From NCBI GenBank assembly GCA_021414115.1, contig JAIOPD010000129.1, positions 1 to 38,229 of the forward strand: DNA of 38,229 nt, read 5' to 3'. How positions within the stretch are numbered: position 1 is the stretch's first letter; every line of letters starts with the position of its first letter. This DNA is from Planctomycetia bacterium (GTDB lineage Bacteria; Planctomycetota; Planctomycetia; Pirellulales; UBA1268). Made by a program: the position numbers and the translations under genes. The notes below the pieces were generated by a model, which was given only the letters and a program-made list of their open reading frames with translations, did no database searches and was not told the DNA's origin. Below are positions 31,101 through 38,229 of this stretch, piece by piece.

Positions 31101-31979
31101 ATGGCCACCGTCACTCCCGGAACCGTCTGCCATGCCGATGAGGCCCGCCACATGCGGGTCCGGATCGTGGCGCACGATCAGGTCGCGGAAGCGACCTGGC
31201 GGATCAGGATCGACTGCCCGGAGATCGCCGCCCAGGCCGTGCCTGGCCAGTTTGCGATGCTGCGGCTCCCCGACCGCACCGATCCGCTGCTGGCCCGTCC
31301 GTTGGCGGTCTACGACACGTTCAGCGACGGCGTCGGGCCCCGCTACGCCGACTTCATCTATCTCGTGCATGGCAGGTTCACCACGGCGCTGTCGGTGGCC
31401 CGCCCGGGCGACGAACTCACGGCGTGGGGGCCGCTGGGCAACGGCTTTTCACTGCCGCCCGCAGAGCACCTCGTCCTGGTGGCGGGCGGCATCGGTCAGA
31501 CGGCACTCTTCGCTCTTGCCCGTGAGCGACTCGGGAAGGCCCGCTACGGCCTGCCCCATCGCCACGCGGCCGCCGCCCGGCAGGTGACGTTTTGTTGGGG
31601 AGCCCGACATGCGGGCATGTTCGCCGACGTGCGAGACTTTCGCGACGCCGGATGCGACGTGCATCTGGCGACGCTCGACGGCTCGGCGGGCACGAAGGGC
31701 ACGGTCATCGACCTGCTCGACAGGCGGTTCGCCGACGGAATCGATTGCTCCACCACCCATATCGCCTGTTGCGGCCCCGAGCCGATGATGGCCGCGGTAT
31801 CGCGGTGGGCTCATGCCAGACGCGTGCCGTGCGCGGTCTCTCTCGAGACACCCATGGCGTGCGGCATCGGGATCTGCTTCACCTGCGTGGCGCGGATCCG
31901 AGATGCCGATGGAGGCTGGGACTACCGGCGCACCTGCGTCGAGGGGCCGGTCTTCGACGCGCAAAGCGTTGAGTGGTAA
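31101..31979 (+). CDS. pyrK: Dihydroorotate dehydrogenase electron-transfer subunit
   Basis: A 292-aa subunit that passes electrons from dihydroorotate dehydrogenase B to NAD. The FAD site is RPLAVY (66-71), the NAD site is GGIGQTAL (129-136), and the C-terminal [2Fe-2S] centre has four cysteines at about 254, 259, 262 and 279 (MACGIGICFTC and RRTCVEG). The length is slightly above the usual 250-260. The ATG lies 2 bases after the pseudouridine synthase stop, with GGAAAGG upstream inside that gene, so the two are likely cotranscribed. The catalytic partner pyrD is not in the window. It is convergent with rpsT. Confidence 0.9.
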   Translation: MATVTPGTVCHADEARHMRVRIVAHDQVAEATWRIRIDCPEIAAQAVPGQFAMLRLPDRTDPLLARPLAVYDTFSDGVGPRYADFIYLVHGRFTTALSVARPGDELTAWGPLGNGFSLPPAEHLVLVAGGIGQTALFALARERLGKARYGLPHRHAAAARQVTFCWGARHAGMFADVRDFRDAGCDVHLATLDGSAGTKGTVIDLLDRRFADGIDCSTTHIACCGPEPMMAAVSRWAHARRVPCAVSLETPMACGIGICFTCVARIRDADGGWDYRRTCVEGPVFDAQSVEW

Positions 31980-32014
31980 TCAGCCACGGCTCAGACGACA
32001 CGACCCGGGCCGGA

Positions 32015-32335
32015 TCAGGCCTTCGTCGCGGCCTTGCGTCCCTTGGCGGGCGGCTTGGCGGCGCCGGTGCCCTTCTCGGCATTCTTGATGCGTGCCGAAA
32101 TCCGGGACTTGATACGGGCCGCGCGGTTGCGATGAATCGTGCCCGATGAGGCGGCACGGTCGGTGGACTTCGTCATGCCCTTGAACTGTTCCTTCGCCGA
32201 AGCGACGTCGCCGCTGACGATCGCTTCGAGGACCTTGCGGACCTTCGACCTGATCTCCGATTTGACGACGCGGTTCCGCTCACGATTGCGGAGATTCTGA
32301 CGATGACGCTTCTTGGCGCTGGCCGAATGGGGCAT
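32015..32335 (-). CDS. rpsT: 30S ribosomal protein S20
   Basis: A 106-aa basic protein that binds 16S rRNA in the small subunit. It starts MPHSASAKKRHRQNLRNRER and has the family's helical pattern (RNRVVKSEIRSKVRKVLEAI and HRNRAARIKSRISARI). It is about 20 residues longer than E. coli S20 because of an Ala/Lys-rich C-terminal tail (KPPAKGRKAATKA). GAGG lies 9 bases upstream of the ATG at 32335. A TPR gene lies upstream on the same strand, with a gap of about 100 bases. Confidence 0.95.
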   Translation of the reverse strand: MPHSASAKKRHRQNLRNRERNRVVKSEIRSKVRKVLEAIVSGDVASAKEQFKGMTKSTDRAASSGTIHRNRAARIKSRISARIKNAEKGTGAAKPPAKGRKAATKA

Positions 32336-32437
32336 TCCGAAAATCCTCGAAAAAGGGCTCGATAAAATCAGGCGTGAGAGGGTGAATCGACTTCGGGAGT
32401 GGTCCCGATCAGCGGACGGTCCGCGCCCGGGGGCGGG

Positions 32438-33871
32438 TCAGCCGTCGCCACCTTTATCCTTCGCCGACCCCAACTTGTCCAGACGCTGGGCCACATCCCG
32501 GTATCCAAAGTCGAGTCCGGCCAGCATGGAGAGGTATTTTCGGGCGGCGTCCACGTCGTCGAGTCCCGAGGCCAGCACGCCCGCCCGGTAGAGGGCCCGC
32601 TTGCGAAGCTCCATTTCCCGGTCGCCGAGCGCCTCGACGGCGGCCTGGTAGTTCTGCATGGCGAGCTGGTACTGCTTGATTTTCTGGAAGCATTCACCGA
32701 GTTCCAGCGACACCGCCCCACGCCGCCGACTGTCCTGGGTCGATTCCTGAAAGCAACGGATCGCCTCCGCGAAGTTGCCGGCGGCCTTGAGACGCATCGC
32801 GAGTTCGTATTTCCAGGTGAGGTTCTCGGGGTAGCGGCTGCACCGCGCCGCGTAGACCTCGATCTCCTGCTTGAGCTGGGCTGTCCGCAGCCGCTCGACG
32901 GCCGCGCGATTGTCCGGGGTGTCGTCCGTCTCGAGCCGCTTCTCGGCGAGCATCACCTTCTGCCTGCCCCAGCGGAGGTGGCGATCCTCGACGTGCTCCC
33001 GCACCTTGAGTTCGTTGCCCGAGGCTGCGAGGGCGTTGGCGAGCACCTGCTCGGCCTCGCCGACGGCCCCGTCGCGTTCGAGGAGATCGGCGAGTTCGAG
33101 GTAGGAGTCGATATCGGCCGGATTCTGCGCGATGGTCCGCTTCAGCTCCGCGGTGCGGCCGCCGGCCTTGGCGTCGTCGGTCTTGGCCGCGGTGCCGGGC
33201 TTGCCGCCGCCGGAGGTGCGGCCCACCATGCCGTGTCCGGCGACGATGGTCTTCTCCACCGAGAGCCGGGCGATCTCTCGTTCTGCTTCCTCCGCCAGCC
33301 CCTTCGCCTTCGAGATCCTCCGCCAGCATTCGATCGCCTGGTCGAAGTGCCCCTGGTTGGCGGCGAACCGGGCGCACTGCCGGTTGACCTCGGGGTCAGC
33401 GGGGGATGCGTCGAGCGCGGCCCGCAGATGAACTGCCTGCGCATCGTAGAACATCAGGTTGCCGCAGGCCTCGGCCATCGCCAGGAAGCAGGCGTGGTCG
33501 GAGGGGTTTGCCTTGACGATCTCGACGCCCTGCTTGACGACGTCGCGCCATTGGGCCGATGCGGCGAGCTTCTTGAGCATCACCCGCGAGCCCGCGGAGA
33601 AAAACGACGTCAGGCTGCCGGTCTTCTTCGCGCCGTACTTTCGCTTGAGCGCGGCAAGGAGCGACTGCAGGAAGATGGCGTTGCCCGGATCGCCGGCCAC
33701 GCAGAGGGAAAACATGTCGATCGCGTAGTCGGCGTTGGTCTGCAGGGCCTGAGCCCCCCGCTGGAAGCACTGCATCAGCCTCGACCGCTCGCCCGGCGAA
33801 AGCGTCGCCATGGACGGGGTCGATGCAGGATCGGCCGGGCCCGGGGCAGCCGCAGTGGACTCATTCGCCAT
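32438..33871 (-). CDS. Cytoplasmic TPR-repeat protein
   Basis: A 477-aa protein with no signal peptide. Multiple TPR-type helix pairs are visible: DYAIDMFSLCVAGDPGN, ACFLAMAEACGNLMFYDAQA, EVNRQCARFAANQGHFDQAI, DSYLELADLLERDGAVGEAE, LTWKYELAMRLKAAGNFAEA and AVSLELGECFQKIKQYQLAM. It ends with a charged tail (LDKLGSAKDKGGDG). The central part holds a flexible stretch (GHGMVGRTSGGGKPGTAAKT). It is likely a scaffold, with an unknown partner. The start at 33871 (MANESTAAAPGPADP) is chosen because the frame upstream is low-complexity; it lies 149 bases from the divergent cobA-hemD. Confidence 0.8.
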   Translation of the reverse strand: MANESTAAAPGPADPASTPSMATLSPGERSRLMQCFQRGAQALQTNADYAIDMFSLCVAGDPGNAIFLQSLLAALKRKYGAKKTGSLTSFFSAGSRVMLKKLAASAQWRDVVKQGVEIVKANPSDHACFLAMAEACGNLMFYDAQAVHLRAALDASPADPEVNRQCARFAANQGHFDQAIECWRRISKAKGLAEEAEREIARLSVEKTIVAGHGMVGRTSGGGKPGTAAKTDDAKAGGRTAELKRTIAQNPADIDSYLELADLLERDGAVGEAEQVLANALAASGNELKVREHVEDRHLRWGRQKVMLAEKRLETDDTPDNRAAVERLRTAQLKQEIEVYAARCSRYPENLTWKYELAMRLKAAGNFAEAIRCFQESTQDSRRRGAVSLELGECFQKIKQYQLAMQNYQAAVEALGDREMELRKRALYRAGVLASGLDDVDAARKYLSMLAGLDFGYRDVAQRLDKLGSAKDKGGDG

Positions 33872-34019
33872 GGTGGGGGACGATTGGGGTATCAGGACGC
33901 GGCGTGCTCCGCCGCCGGGGCCGCCTGGCCGTCGGTGGTCAAGAAGGAGCCTGAGTGTAGTTGCCTCGGCAGGGGCCACAAACACCGGTCCTGCCTGGTT
34001 CCCGGATCTTTCTTTCATC

Positions 34020-35591
34020 ATGCAGCCCGAATCCGCCCAAAATCCCGGTCTCGTCTCTTTCGTGGGTGCCGGTCCTGGTGCTCCAGATCTGCTGACGCTG
34101 CGGGCCGCCGAGCGGCTGCGGTCGGCTGAGGTGATCGTGCACGACGCGCTGGTGCCGCGCCGCCTGCTCGACGAGATCAACCCGACGGCGGAGCGGATCG
34201 CCGTGGCCCGCGAGGAGGCGGCGCGGCCCAACCCCGGCGGCGAGACCGGCCGTCTTCTGGCGCGGCTCGCGCTCGAGGGCCGCGCCGTGGTGCGGCTCAA
34301 GGGGGGCGACCCGACCGTCTTCGCCCGGCTCACCGAGGAACTCGAACCCCTGCGTCAGGCCGGCATCCGCGTCGAGTTCGTTCCGGGCGTGACCGCCGCG
34401 CTCGCCGCGGCGTCTGCCGCCGGCATGCCGCTCACGACCCGGGAAGCCGCGTCGAGCCTGACGATCGTCACGGGACGGGAAGCCGACGACAAGGCGGAGG
34501 GAGTCGATTTCCGCGCGCTGGCCGCGCTGTCGGGCACGCTGGCGGTCTACATGGGTGTCGAACAGGTGACCCGCTGGTCGCAGCAACTTCTCGCCGCCGG
34601 CATGTCTCGCGACACGCCCGTCACGATCGTGAGCCGCTGTTCCTGGCCCGACCAGCGGATCGCGACGACCACTTTGGCGTCGTGCGCCGCCGACTGCGCG
34701 CGGCAGGGCTGGCAGTCACCTGCGGTGGCCTTGATCGGCCAGACGGCAGCCGCCGCCGTGGCCGCCACGGGGCCGTTGAGCGGACGGCTCGTGCTCGTGA
34801 CCCGGCCCGTCGGGCAGGAGACGGAACTCGCCGCCGCCGTCCGCGCCGCGGGAGGCGAATGCCTCCATGTGCCGGTGATCCGGATCACCGACCCGCCGTC
34901 CTGGCAGCCGGTCGACGACGCGATCGCCCGCGCCGACACCTACGACTGGATCGTGTTCGCGAGCGGCAACGGCGTGCGCGGCTTTCTCGGACGGCTGCGG
35001 GCCGCCGGCCGCGACGGCCGCGCGCTCGGCACCGTGCGGCTCGCCGCCATCGGCCCGGCCACGCGGCGGCAACTCGAGGACGGGGGCTTCCACTGCGACC
35101 TCACGCCCCAGACGTTCCGCTCCGAGGGGCTCGCGGCCGCACTGGCCGGCACCGCACGCGGCGGCCGCTTTCTCCTCGTGCGGGCCGACAAGGGCCGCGA
35201 CGTGCTGCGGTGCGAACTCGAATCACTTGGGCACCATGTCGACGAGATCGTGGCCTACGTGAGCGAGCCGGTCGAGTCGCTGGCCGCAGACATCGTCGGC
35301 ACGATCGATCGCCTGCCGATCGCATGGATCACGCTCACGAGCTCGTCGATCGCCGAGACCGCCGTCCGGCTGTTCGGCGAGCGGATGCGGCACTGGAAGA
35401 TCGCGAGCATCAGTCCGGTGACCTCCGCCACGCTCGTCCGGGCAGGGTTCGAGCCGACGGTGGAGGCAGCCGAGGCGACCGTTGGCGGTGTCGTGGAGGC
35501 GATCCGCGGCTGGGAAGCCGACGCGGCAGGGGTTCGCCCGCCGGCAGAGTCGCCCGAGACGGTGAATCTTCCCCCGTCGCGCCGCGACTGA
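34020..35591 (+). CDS. CobA-HemD fusion: uroporphyrinogen-III methyltransferase / synthase
   Basis: A 523-aa bifunctional tetrapyrrole enzyme. The N-terminal half (about 1-250) is the SAM-dependent methyltransferase: VGAGPGAPDLLTLRAAE, VRLKGGDPTVFAR, EFVPGVTAALAAASAAGMPL and VYMGVEQV. It makes precorrin-2 on the way to siroheme or cobalamin. The C-terminal half (about 260-510) is uroporphyrinogen-III synthase: LVLVTRPVGQ, WIVFASGNGVRGFL, RADKGRDVL and ITLTSSSIAETAVRLFG. That enzyme closes the ring of hydroxymethylbilane. Both activities act on successive steps, so the fusion may channel substrate. The start at 34020 is where the methyltransferase begins. It is divergent from the TPR gene. Confidence 0.92.
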   Translation: MQPESAQNPGLVSFVGAGPGAPDLLTLRAAERLRSAEVIVHDALVPRRLLDEINPTAERIAVAREEAARPNPGGETGRLLARLALEGRAVVRLKGGDPTVFARLTEELEPLRQAGIRVEFVPGVTAALAAASAAGMPLTTREAASSLTIVTGREADDKAEGVDFRALAALSGTLAVYMGVEQVTRWSQQLLAAGMSRDTPVTIVSRCSWPDQRIATTTLASCAADCARQGWQSPAVALIGQTAAAAVAATGPLSGRLVLVTRPVGQETELAAAVRAAGGECLHVPVIRITDPPSWQPVDDAIARADTYDWIVFASGNGVRGFLGRLRAAGRDGRALGTVRLAAIGPATRRQLEDGGFHCDLTPQTFRSEGLAAALAGTARGGRFLLVRADKGRDVLRCELESLGHHVDEIVAYVSEPVESLAADIVGTIDRLPIAWITLTSSSIAETAVRLFGERMRHWKIASISPVTSATLVRAGFEPTVEAAEATVGGVVEAIRGWEADAAGVRPPAESPETVNLPPSRRD

Positions 35592-35701
35592 TTTCGGCGG
35601 CGCTGGTGCAGAGCCCGGTGGCCGCGGGTCGATAGTCCCGACGACAGGGGTTGGCGATGTGCTCGGAAGTGACATCGCCCGCGAGTCGAGGGGAATGACG
35701 C

Positions 35702-36427
35702 ATGATCCGGTCGAAGGTGCCCGCGACGCTGGTGATCTGCGGCACGACGCCGCGGCAGTCGGCTACTGCCGGCGGCGCGACCTGGCTCGAGGCCACGCGG
35801 TCGATGCCAGTCACGTGGCTCGCGGGGATCGAGGTGTTGGCCGACGTGGCGGCGGCCGTCGTTCGACACGGCGGTGGCAACGAGGTCGCGCTCGACATTC
35901 CTCCAGCGGCATGCGGTTCGCGAGCGAAGCTTCGCGATCTGCTGCTCCGCGCCCGCGACGATGCACCAGGCGTGTCGGCGGTGGTGCTCCGCGGGCCGAC
36001 GCCCCTGTCACACCGCACCTTGCTCGTGGAGCAGGGAGTCTCCGTGGCGCTCGTCGACTCGTTCGAGGACGACGGCCGCGGCAGCCGCCGTCCTGCGCCG
36101 CGTGATTGGCCCTGCCGGAACATCGTCTGGGGCCTGTGGGAGGTGCTGGTCCGGCCGCACCGGCCGCGAGGCATCGCCGGCTGGCTCGGCCTCGGCGGGA
36201 TGCCGACGCCGAAGGCCGGTGGCCTGCATGTGCTGCGGACCGAAGGCGTGACGGCCGGGAGCAGGCACGACGCCTTCGTGACGCCCCGCCTCGATCGCTG
36301 GATGGCCTGGGCCGCTCACCGCGTGTCGGCTGGAACCGTCGTCGTCACGGGCCTCTCCGATCTGCCTGCCGCGATCACGGGCACGGGTCGGCAGCCGCTG
36401 CCGGGATCGGTGCTCCGCGCGGCGTGA
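35702..36427 (+). CDS. Protein of unknown function
   Basis: A 241-aa protein starting MIRSKVPATLVICGTTPRQS, with AGGGGAA about 8 bases upstream of the ATG. It has no signal peptide or membrane helix. Hydrophobic strands recur with short loops (TLVICG, VSVALVDSF, SAVVLRGPTPLS, TVVVTGLSDLP), which suggests an alpha/beta fold. A Trp-rich patch (RNIVWGLWEVLVRPHRPRGI) stands out. I do not recognise a family. Long GC-rich frames on both strands here make chance a possibility, but the ribosome-binding site and position support this one. Confidence 0.55.
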   Translation: MIRSKVPATLVICGTTPRQSATAGGATWLEATRSMPVTWLAGIEVLADVAAAVVRHGGGNEVALDIPPAACGSRAKLRDLLLRARDDAPGVSAVVLRGPTPLSHRTLLVEQGVSVALVDSFEDDGRGSRRPAPRDWPCRNIVWGLWEVLVRPHRPRGIAGWLGLGGMPTPKAGGLHVLRTEGVTAGSRHDAFVTPRLDRWMAWAAHRVSAGTVVVTGLSDLPAAITGTGRQPLPGSVLRAA

Positions 36428-36440
36428 ACCCCGCCGCGGG

Positions 36441-36677
36441 TCAGGCCCTGGCCCGCGGGTTGATCGACCAGCTCAGGTAGGCGACCAGCAGGCCGGCCAG
36501 GATAAAGCCGACGTCGGCGGCCACGCTCGCCCGCTGAAAAGGGAATGCGGCGGCCAGGTCGGCTACGAACAGAATCACGACCATCCCCGAGATGATCAGG
36601 CCGGTGAGAGAGAGCACGTTCGACACGCGGGTGGACCCCCGGACTTGAAAAGGTTTCAATCGTGAGGCCAATTCCAT
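36441..36677 (-). CDS. Small two-helix membrane protein
   Basis: A 78-aa protein with a basic N-terminus (ELASRLKPFQVRGSTRV) and two hydrophobic helices (LSLTGLIISGMVVILFVADL and ADVGFILAGLLVAYLSWSI). The loop between them is AAAFPFQRASV. The family is not recognised, though short proteins of this layout are often conserved hypotheticals. No strong ribosome-binding site precedes the ATG at 36677; the leader is GC-rich. It is convergent with the unknown 241-aa gene (13-base gap) and divergent from coaD. Confidence 0.6.
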   Translation of the reverse strand: MELASRLKPFQVRGSTRVSNVLSLTGLIISGMVVILFVADLAAAFPFQRASVAADVGFILAGLLVAYLSWSINPRARA

Positions 36678-36779
36678 ACCATACTCGCTGCCGCACGGGG
36701 AGGCAGGGGCCTCGGAGTGCCGCTGCGGCAGTGCCGCCGCGACCGTGAGTTTTTCCCCGTGCCTCCCTGGCCATTCCCC

Positions 36780-37283
36780 GTGAAGCCGTCACGCCCGAGC
36801 ATCGCCGTCTACACCGGATCGTTCGATCCGATCACGCTGGGTCACCTCGACGTGATCGGCCGGGCCAGCCAGGTCTTCGAGACGATCGTCGTCGGGGTGG
36901 GCATCAACCCCGACAAGCAGCCGCTGTTTTCGCTCGAGGAGCGGGTGCAACTCGTGAAGTCGTCGCTGGAGGGGTTTGGCAACGTCCGGGTGGAACTCTT
37001 TAGCGGGCTCTCGGTCGCCTTCGTGCGGGCGCAGGGGGCCCATGTTCTGCTCCGCGGCGTGCGGTCCCTCACCGACATCGAGGCCGAGTTCACGATGACG
37101 CTCGCCAACCGCAAACTCGACCCGTCGGTCGAGACGGTCTTCCTGATGGCCGACGCCGCCTACTCGCACATCTCGTCGTCGCTTCTCAAGCAGATCACGC
37201 CGCTGGCCGACGACGAGGCCCTGCTGCGATTCGTGCCGCCAGCGGTCGTCGCCGCCCTGCGGGCGAAGCTCACCGTCGGCTGA
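36780..37283 (+). CDS. coaD: Phosphopantetheine adenylyltransferase
   Basis: A 167-aa enzyme that adds AMP to 4'-phosphopantetheine to form dephospho-CoA, the fourth step of CoA synthesis. The nucleotidyltransferase motif is YTGSFDPITLGHLD (the T/HxGH signature as TLGH). The substrate loop LLRGVRSLTDIEAE and the ISSS motif near the end (YSHISSSLLKQ) are both present. The start is GTG at 36780, which gives the usual family length; a GTG at 36717 would add 21 residues. The ribosome-binding site is weak. It is convergent with mcsB, 70 bases away. Confidence 0.93.
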   Translation: MKPSRPSIAVYTGSFDPITLGHLDVIGRASQVFETIVVGVGINPDKQPLFSLEERVQLVKSSLEGFGNVRVELFSGLSVAFVRAQGAHVLLRGVRSLTDIEAEFTMTLANRKLDPSVETVFLMADAAYSHISSSLLKQITPLADDEALLRFVPPAVVAALRAKLTVG

Positions 37284-37352
37284 CGCGGCGGACCAGGAGC
37301 TGGCGATCCGCCAAAAGTCGCATGTGCCGCAGGGTGGCGGCGTCGCGTACGG

Positions 37353-38229
37353 TCAGTTTGGGCTGGCGGGGGTCGTGCCCCCCTCGAAGTGACGCCGGAG
37401 GTAGCGGGCCCGCTCGATGTTGCGGTCCTTGGTATCGAGCTCCACGCCGCGGAGTTTCTGGAGGTGGGCCGGCTGGGTGCGGACGAGGAGCGAGTTGATG
37501 TCGGCGATCTTGACGTCGCCGATCAGCCCCAAGAGCACTCCCATGCGGACCCGCGAGAGCAACTGCATCGTTTCCTCGGCCGTGATCGTCTGCGCCGTCC
37601 GGAGAATGCCGTAGGCCCGGCTGACCTGGTCGTGGACGTTCTGCTGCGTCTCGCGCACGAGGAATTCCCGGGCCCGCCGCTCGTAGTCGATGAGCACGGG
37701 CACCACGTCCCCCACCTGCTCCACGAGTTCCTCCTCGGATTTCCCGAGCGTGGTCTGGTTGGAGATTTGGTAGAAGTCGCCCATCGCCTGCGAGCCCTCG
37801 CCATACAACCCGCGGACGGCTAGCGAGATCTTGTGCAGGCTGCGAAACACCTTGTCGATCTGCCGCGTGATCACGAGCGCGGGGAGATGGAGCATCACGC
37901 TCACGCGGATGCCGGTGCCGACGTTGGTGGGGCAGGCCGTGAGGTAGCCGAACCGGGGATGGAACGCGTAGGGCACGACCTTCTCGATCTGGTCGTCCAC
38001 CGCCTTGATCTGCCCCCACACGCCGGCGAGGTCCAGGCCGCTGTGCATGCACTGGATCCGCAGGTGATCCTCCTCGTTGATCATCAGGCTCACCTGCTCG
38101 CGGCCGTCGATCGCCACACCGCGGGCGCCCTGGGCGTCGGCGTGCTCGCGGCTGATCAATTGCCGCTCGACTAGAAACTGCCGGTCCAGCACCGCCAGTT
38201 TGTTGACGTCGAGATACGTCATTTCGCCG
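37353..38229 (-). CDS. mcsB: Protein arginine kinase McsB (5' end outside the window)
   Basis: 289 residues from an internal methionine, plus a few more codons, run to the window edge; about 60-70 N-terminal residues are missing. McsB phosphorylates arginines in proteins and marks them for the ClpCP protease. The ATP:guanidino phosphotransferase fold is clear from INEEDHLRIQCM, RFGYLTACPTNVGTGIRVSV (the catalytic Cys region), SQAMGDFYQISNQTTLG and RMGVLLGLIG. The C-terminal DRNIERARYLR resembles the RDxxRA phosphoarginine-binding element. The frame continues upstream past the ATG at 38222 (preceded by Gly-Glu codons), so that ATG is internal. Its usual partners mcsA and clpC would lie beyond the edge or elsewhere. 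Confidence 0.92.
   Translation of the reverse strand, partial: GEMTYLDVNKLAVLDRQFLVERQLISREHADAQGARGVAIDGREQVSLMINEEDHLRIQCMHSGLDLAGVWGQIKAVDDQIEKVVPYAFHPRFGYLTACPTNVGTGIRVSVMLHLPALVITRQIDKVFRSLHKISLAVRGLYGEGSQAMGDFYQISNQTTLGKSEEELVEQVGDVVPVLIDYERRAREFLVRETQQNVHDQVSRAYGILRTAQTITAEETMQLLSRVRMGVLLGLIGDVKIADINSLLVRTQPAHLQKLRGVELDTKDRNIERARYLRRHFEGGTTPASPN

Overview
The window looks like chromosomal DNA from a high-GC planctomycete, probably Pirellulales-like. The evidence is the gene content: a TAT-exported Gfo/Idh/MocA oxidoreductase, DoxX-like and PQQ-propeller secreted proteins, many small lipoproteins and one- or two-helix membrane proteins, an McsB arginine kinase, short dispersed palindromic repeats with an AAGCCCC-AGCGC core, and isolated housekeeping genes rather than long operons. 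The taxonomic call is inference from gene families; no rRNA is present.

Region by region. (1) 1-3.9 kb: a tRNA-Glu(CTC) with its own promoter and terminator-like hairpin, then a run of small minus-strand genes: a CPXCG cysteine-rich protein, a coiled-coil lipoprotein, a decayed second CPXCG copy, a one-helix protein, a fasciclin-domain protein, an exported protein, a dodecin and a zinc-ribbon/TM protein. By eye this stretch is less GC-rich than the rest and looks accessory and stress-related. (2) 4.0-11.8 kb: a Ca2+-type P-type ATPase that overlaps tail to tail with a Gfo/Idh oxidoreductase; the latter forms a pair with a DoxX-like membrane protein. Divergent from them is a D-2-hydroxyacid dehydrogenase translationally coupled to a Ser/Thr kinase. 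(3) 11.9-17.4 kb: an SDR, tRNA-Asp(GTC), a TPR membrane protein, a small unknown protein, a phytase-like esterase, a Pro/Ala-rich lipoprotein and a Mn-type superoxide dismutase. (4) 17.7-27.1 kb: a polytopic membrane protein coupled to gltX, a PQQ-propeller protein, a PfkB sugar kinase, recA and alaS. (5) 27.4-38.2 kb: tpx, a two-helix protein, manA, a lipoprotein, an RluB-type pseudouridine synthase next to pyrK, rpsT, a TPR protein, a cobA-hemD fusion, two unknown genes, coaD and the 3' part of mcsB, which runs off the right edge.

Functionally most of the window is core metabolism and information processing: tRNA charging (gltX, alaS), recombination (recA), translation (rpsT, rRNA pseudouridylation), CoA and siroheme/heme synthesis, pyrimidine synthesis and peroxide/superoxide defence (tpx, sodA). 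The most unusual non-coding feature is a 132-133-bp element with nearly perfect 26-bp terminal inverted repeats. It is present twice, each time between the 3' ends of convergent genes (gltX / PQQ protein, alaS / tpx), and each time beside a copy of the second, shorter palindromic repeat. I saw no CRISPR array, transposase, integrase, phage gene or recognisable defence system, and no clearly new multi-gene system. The best candidates for undescribed biology are the inverted-repeat element, the DoxX/Gfo-Idh exported pair and the dehydrogenase-kinase pair.
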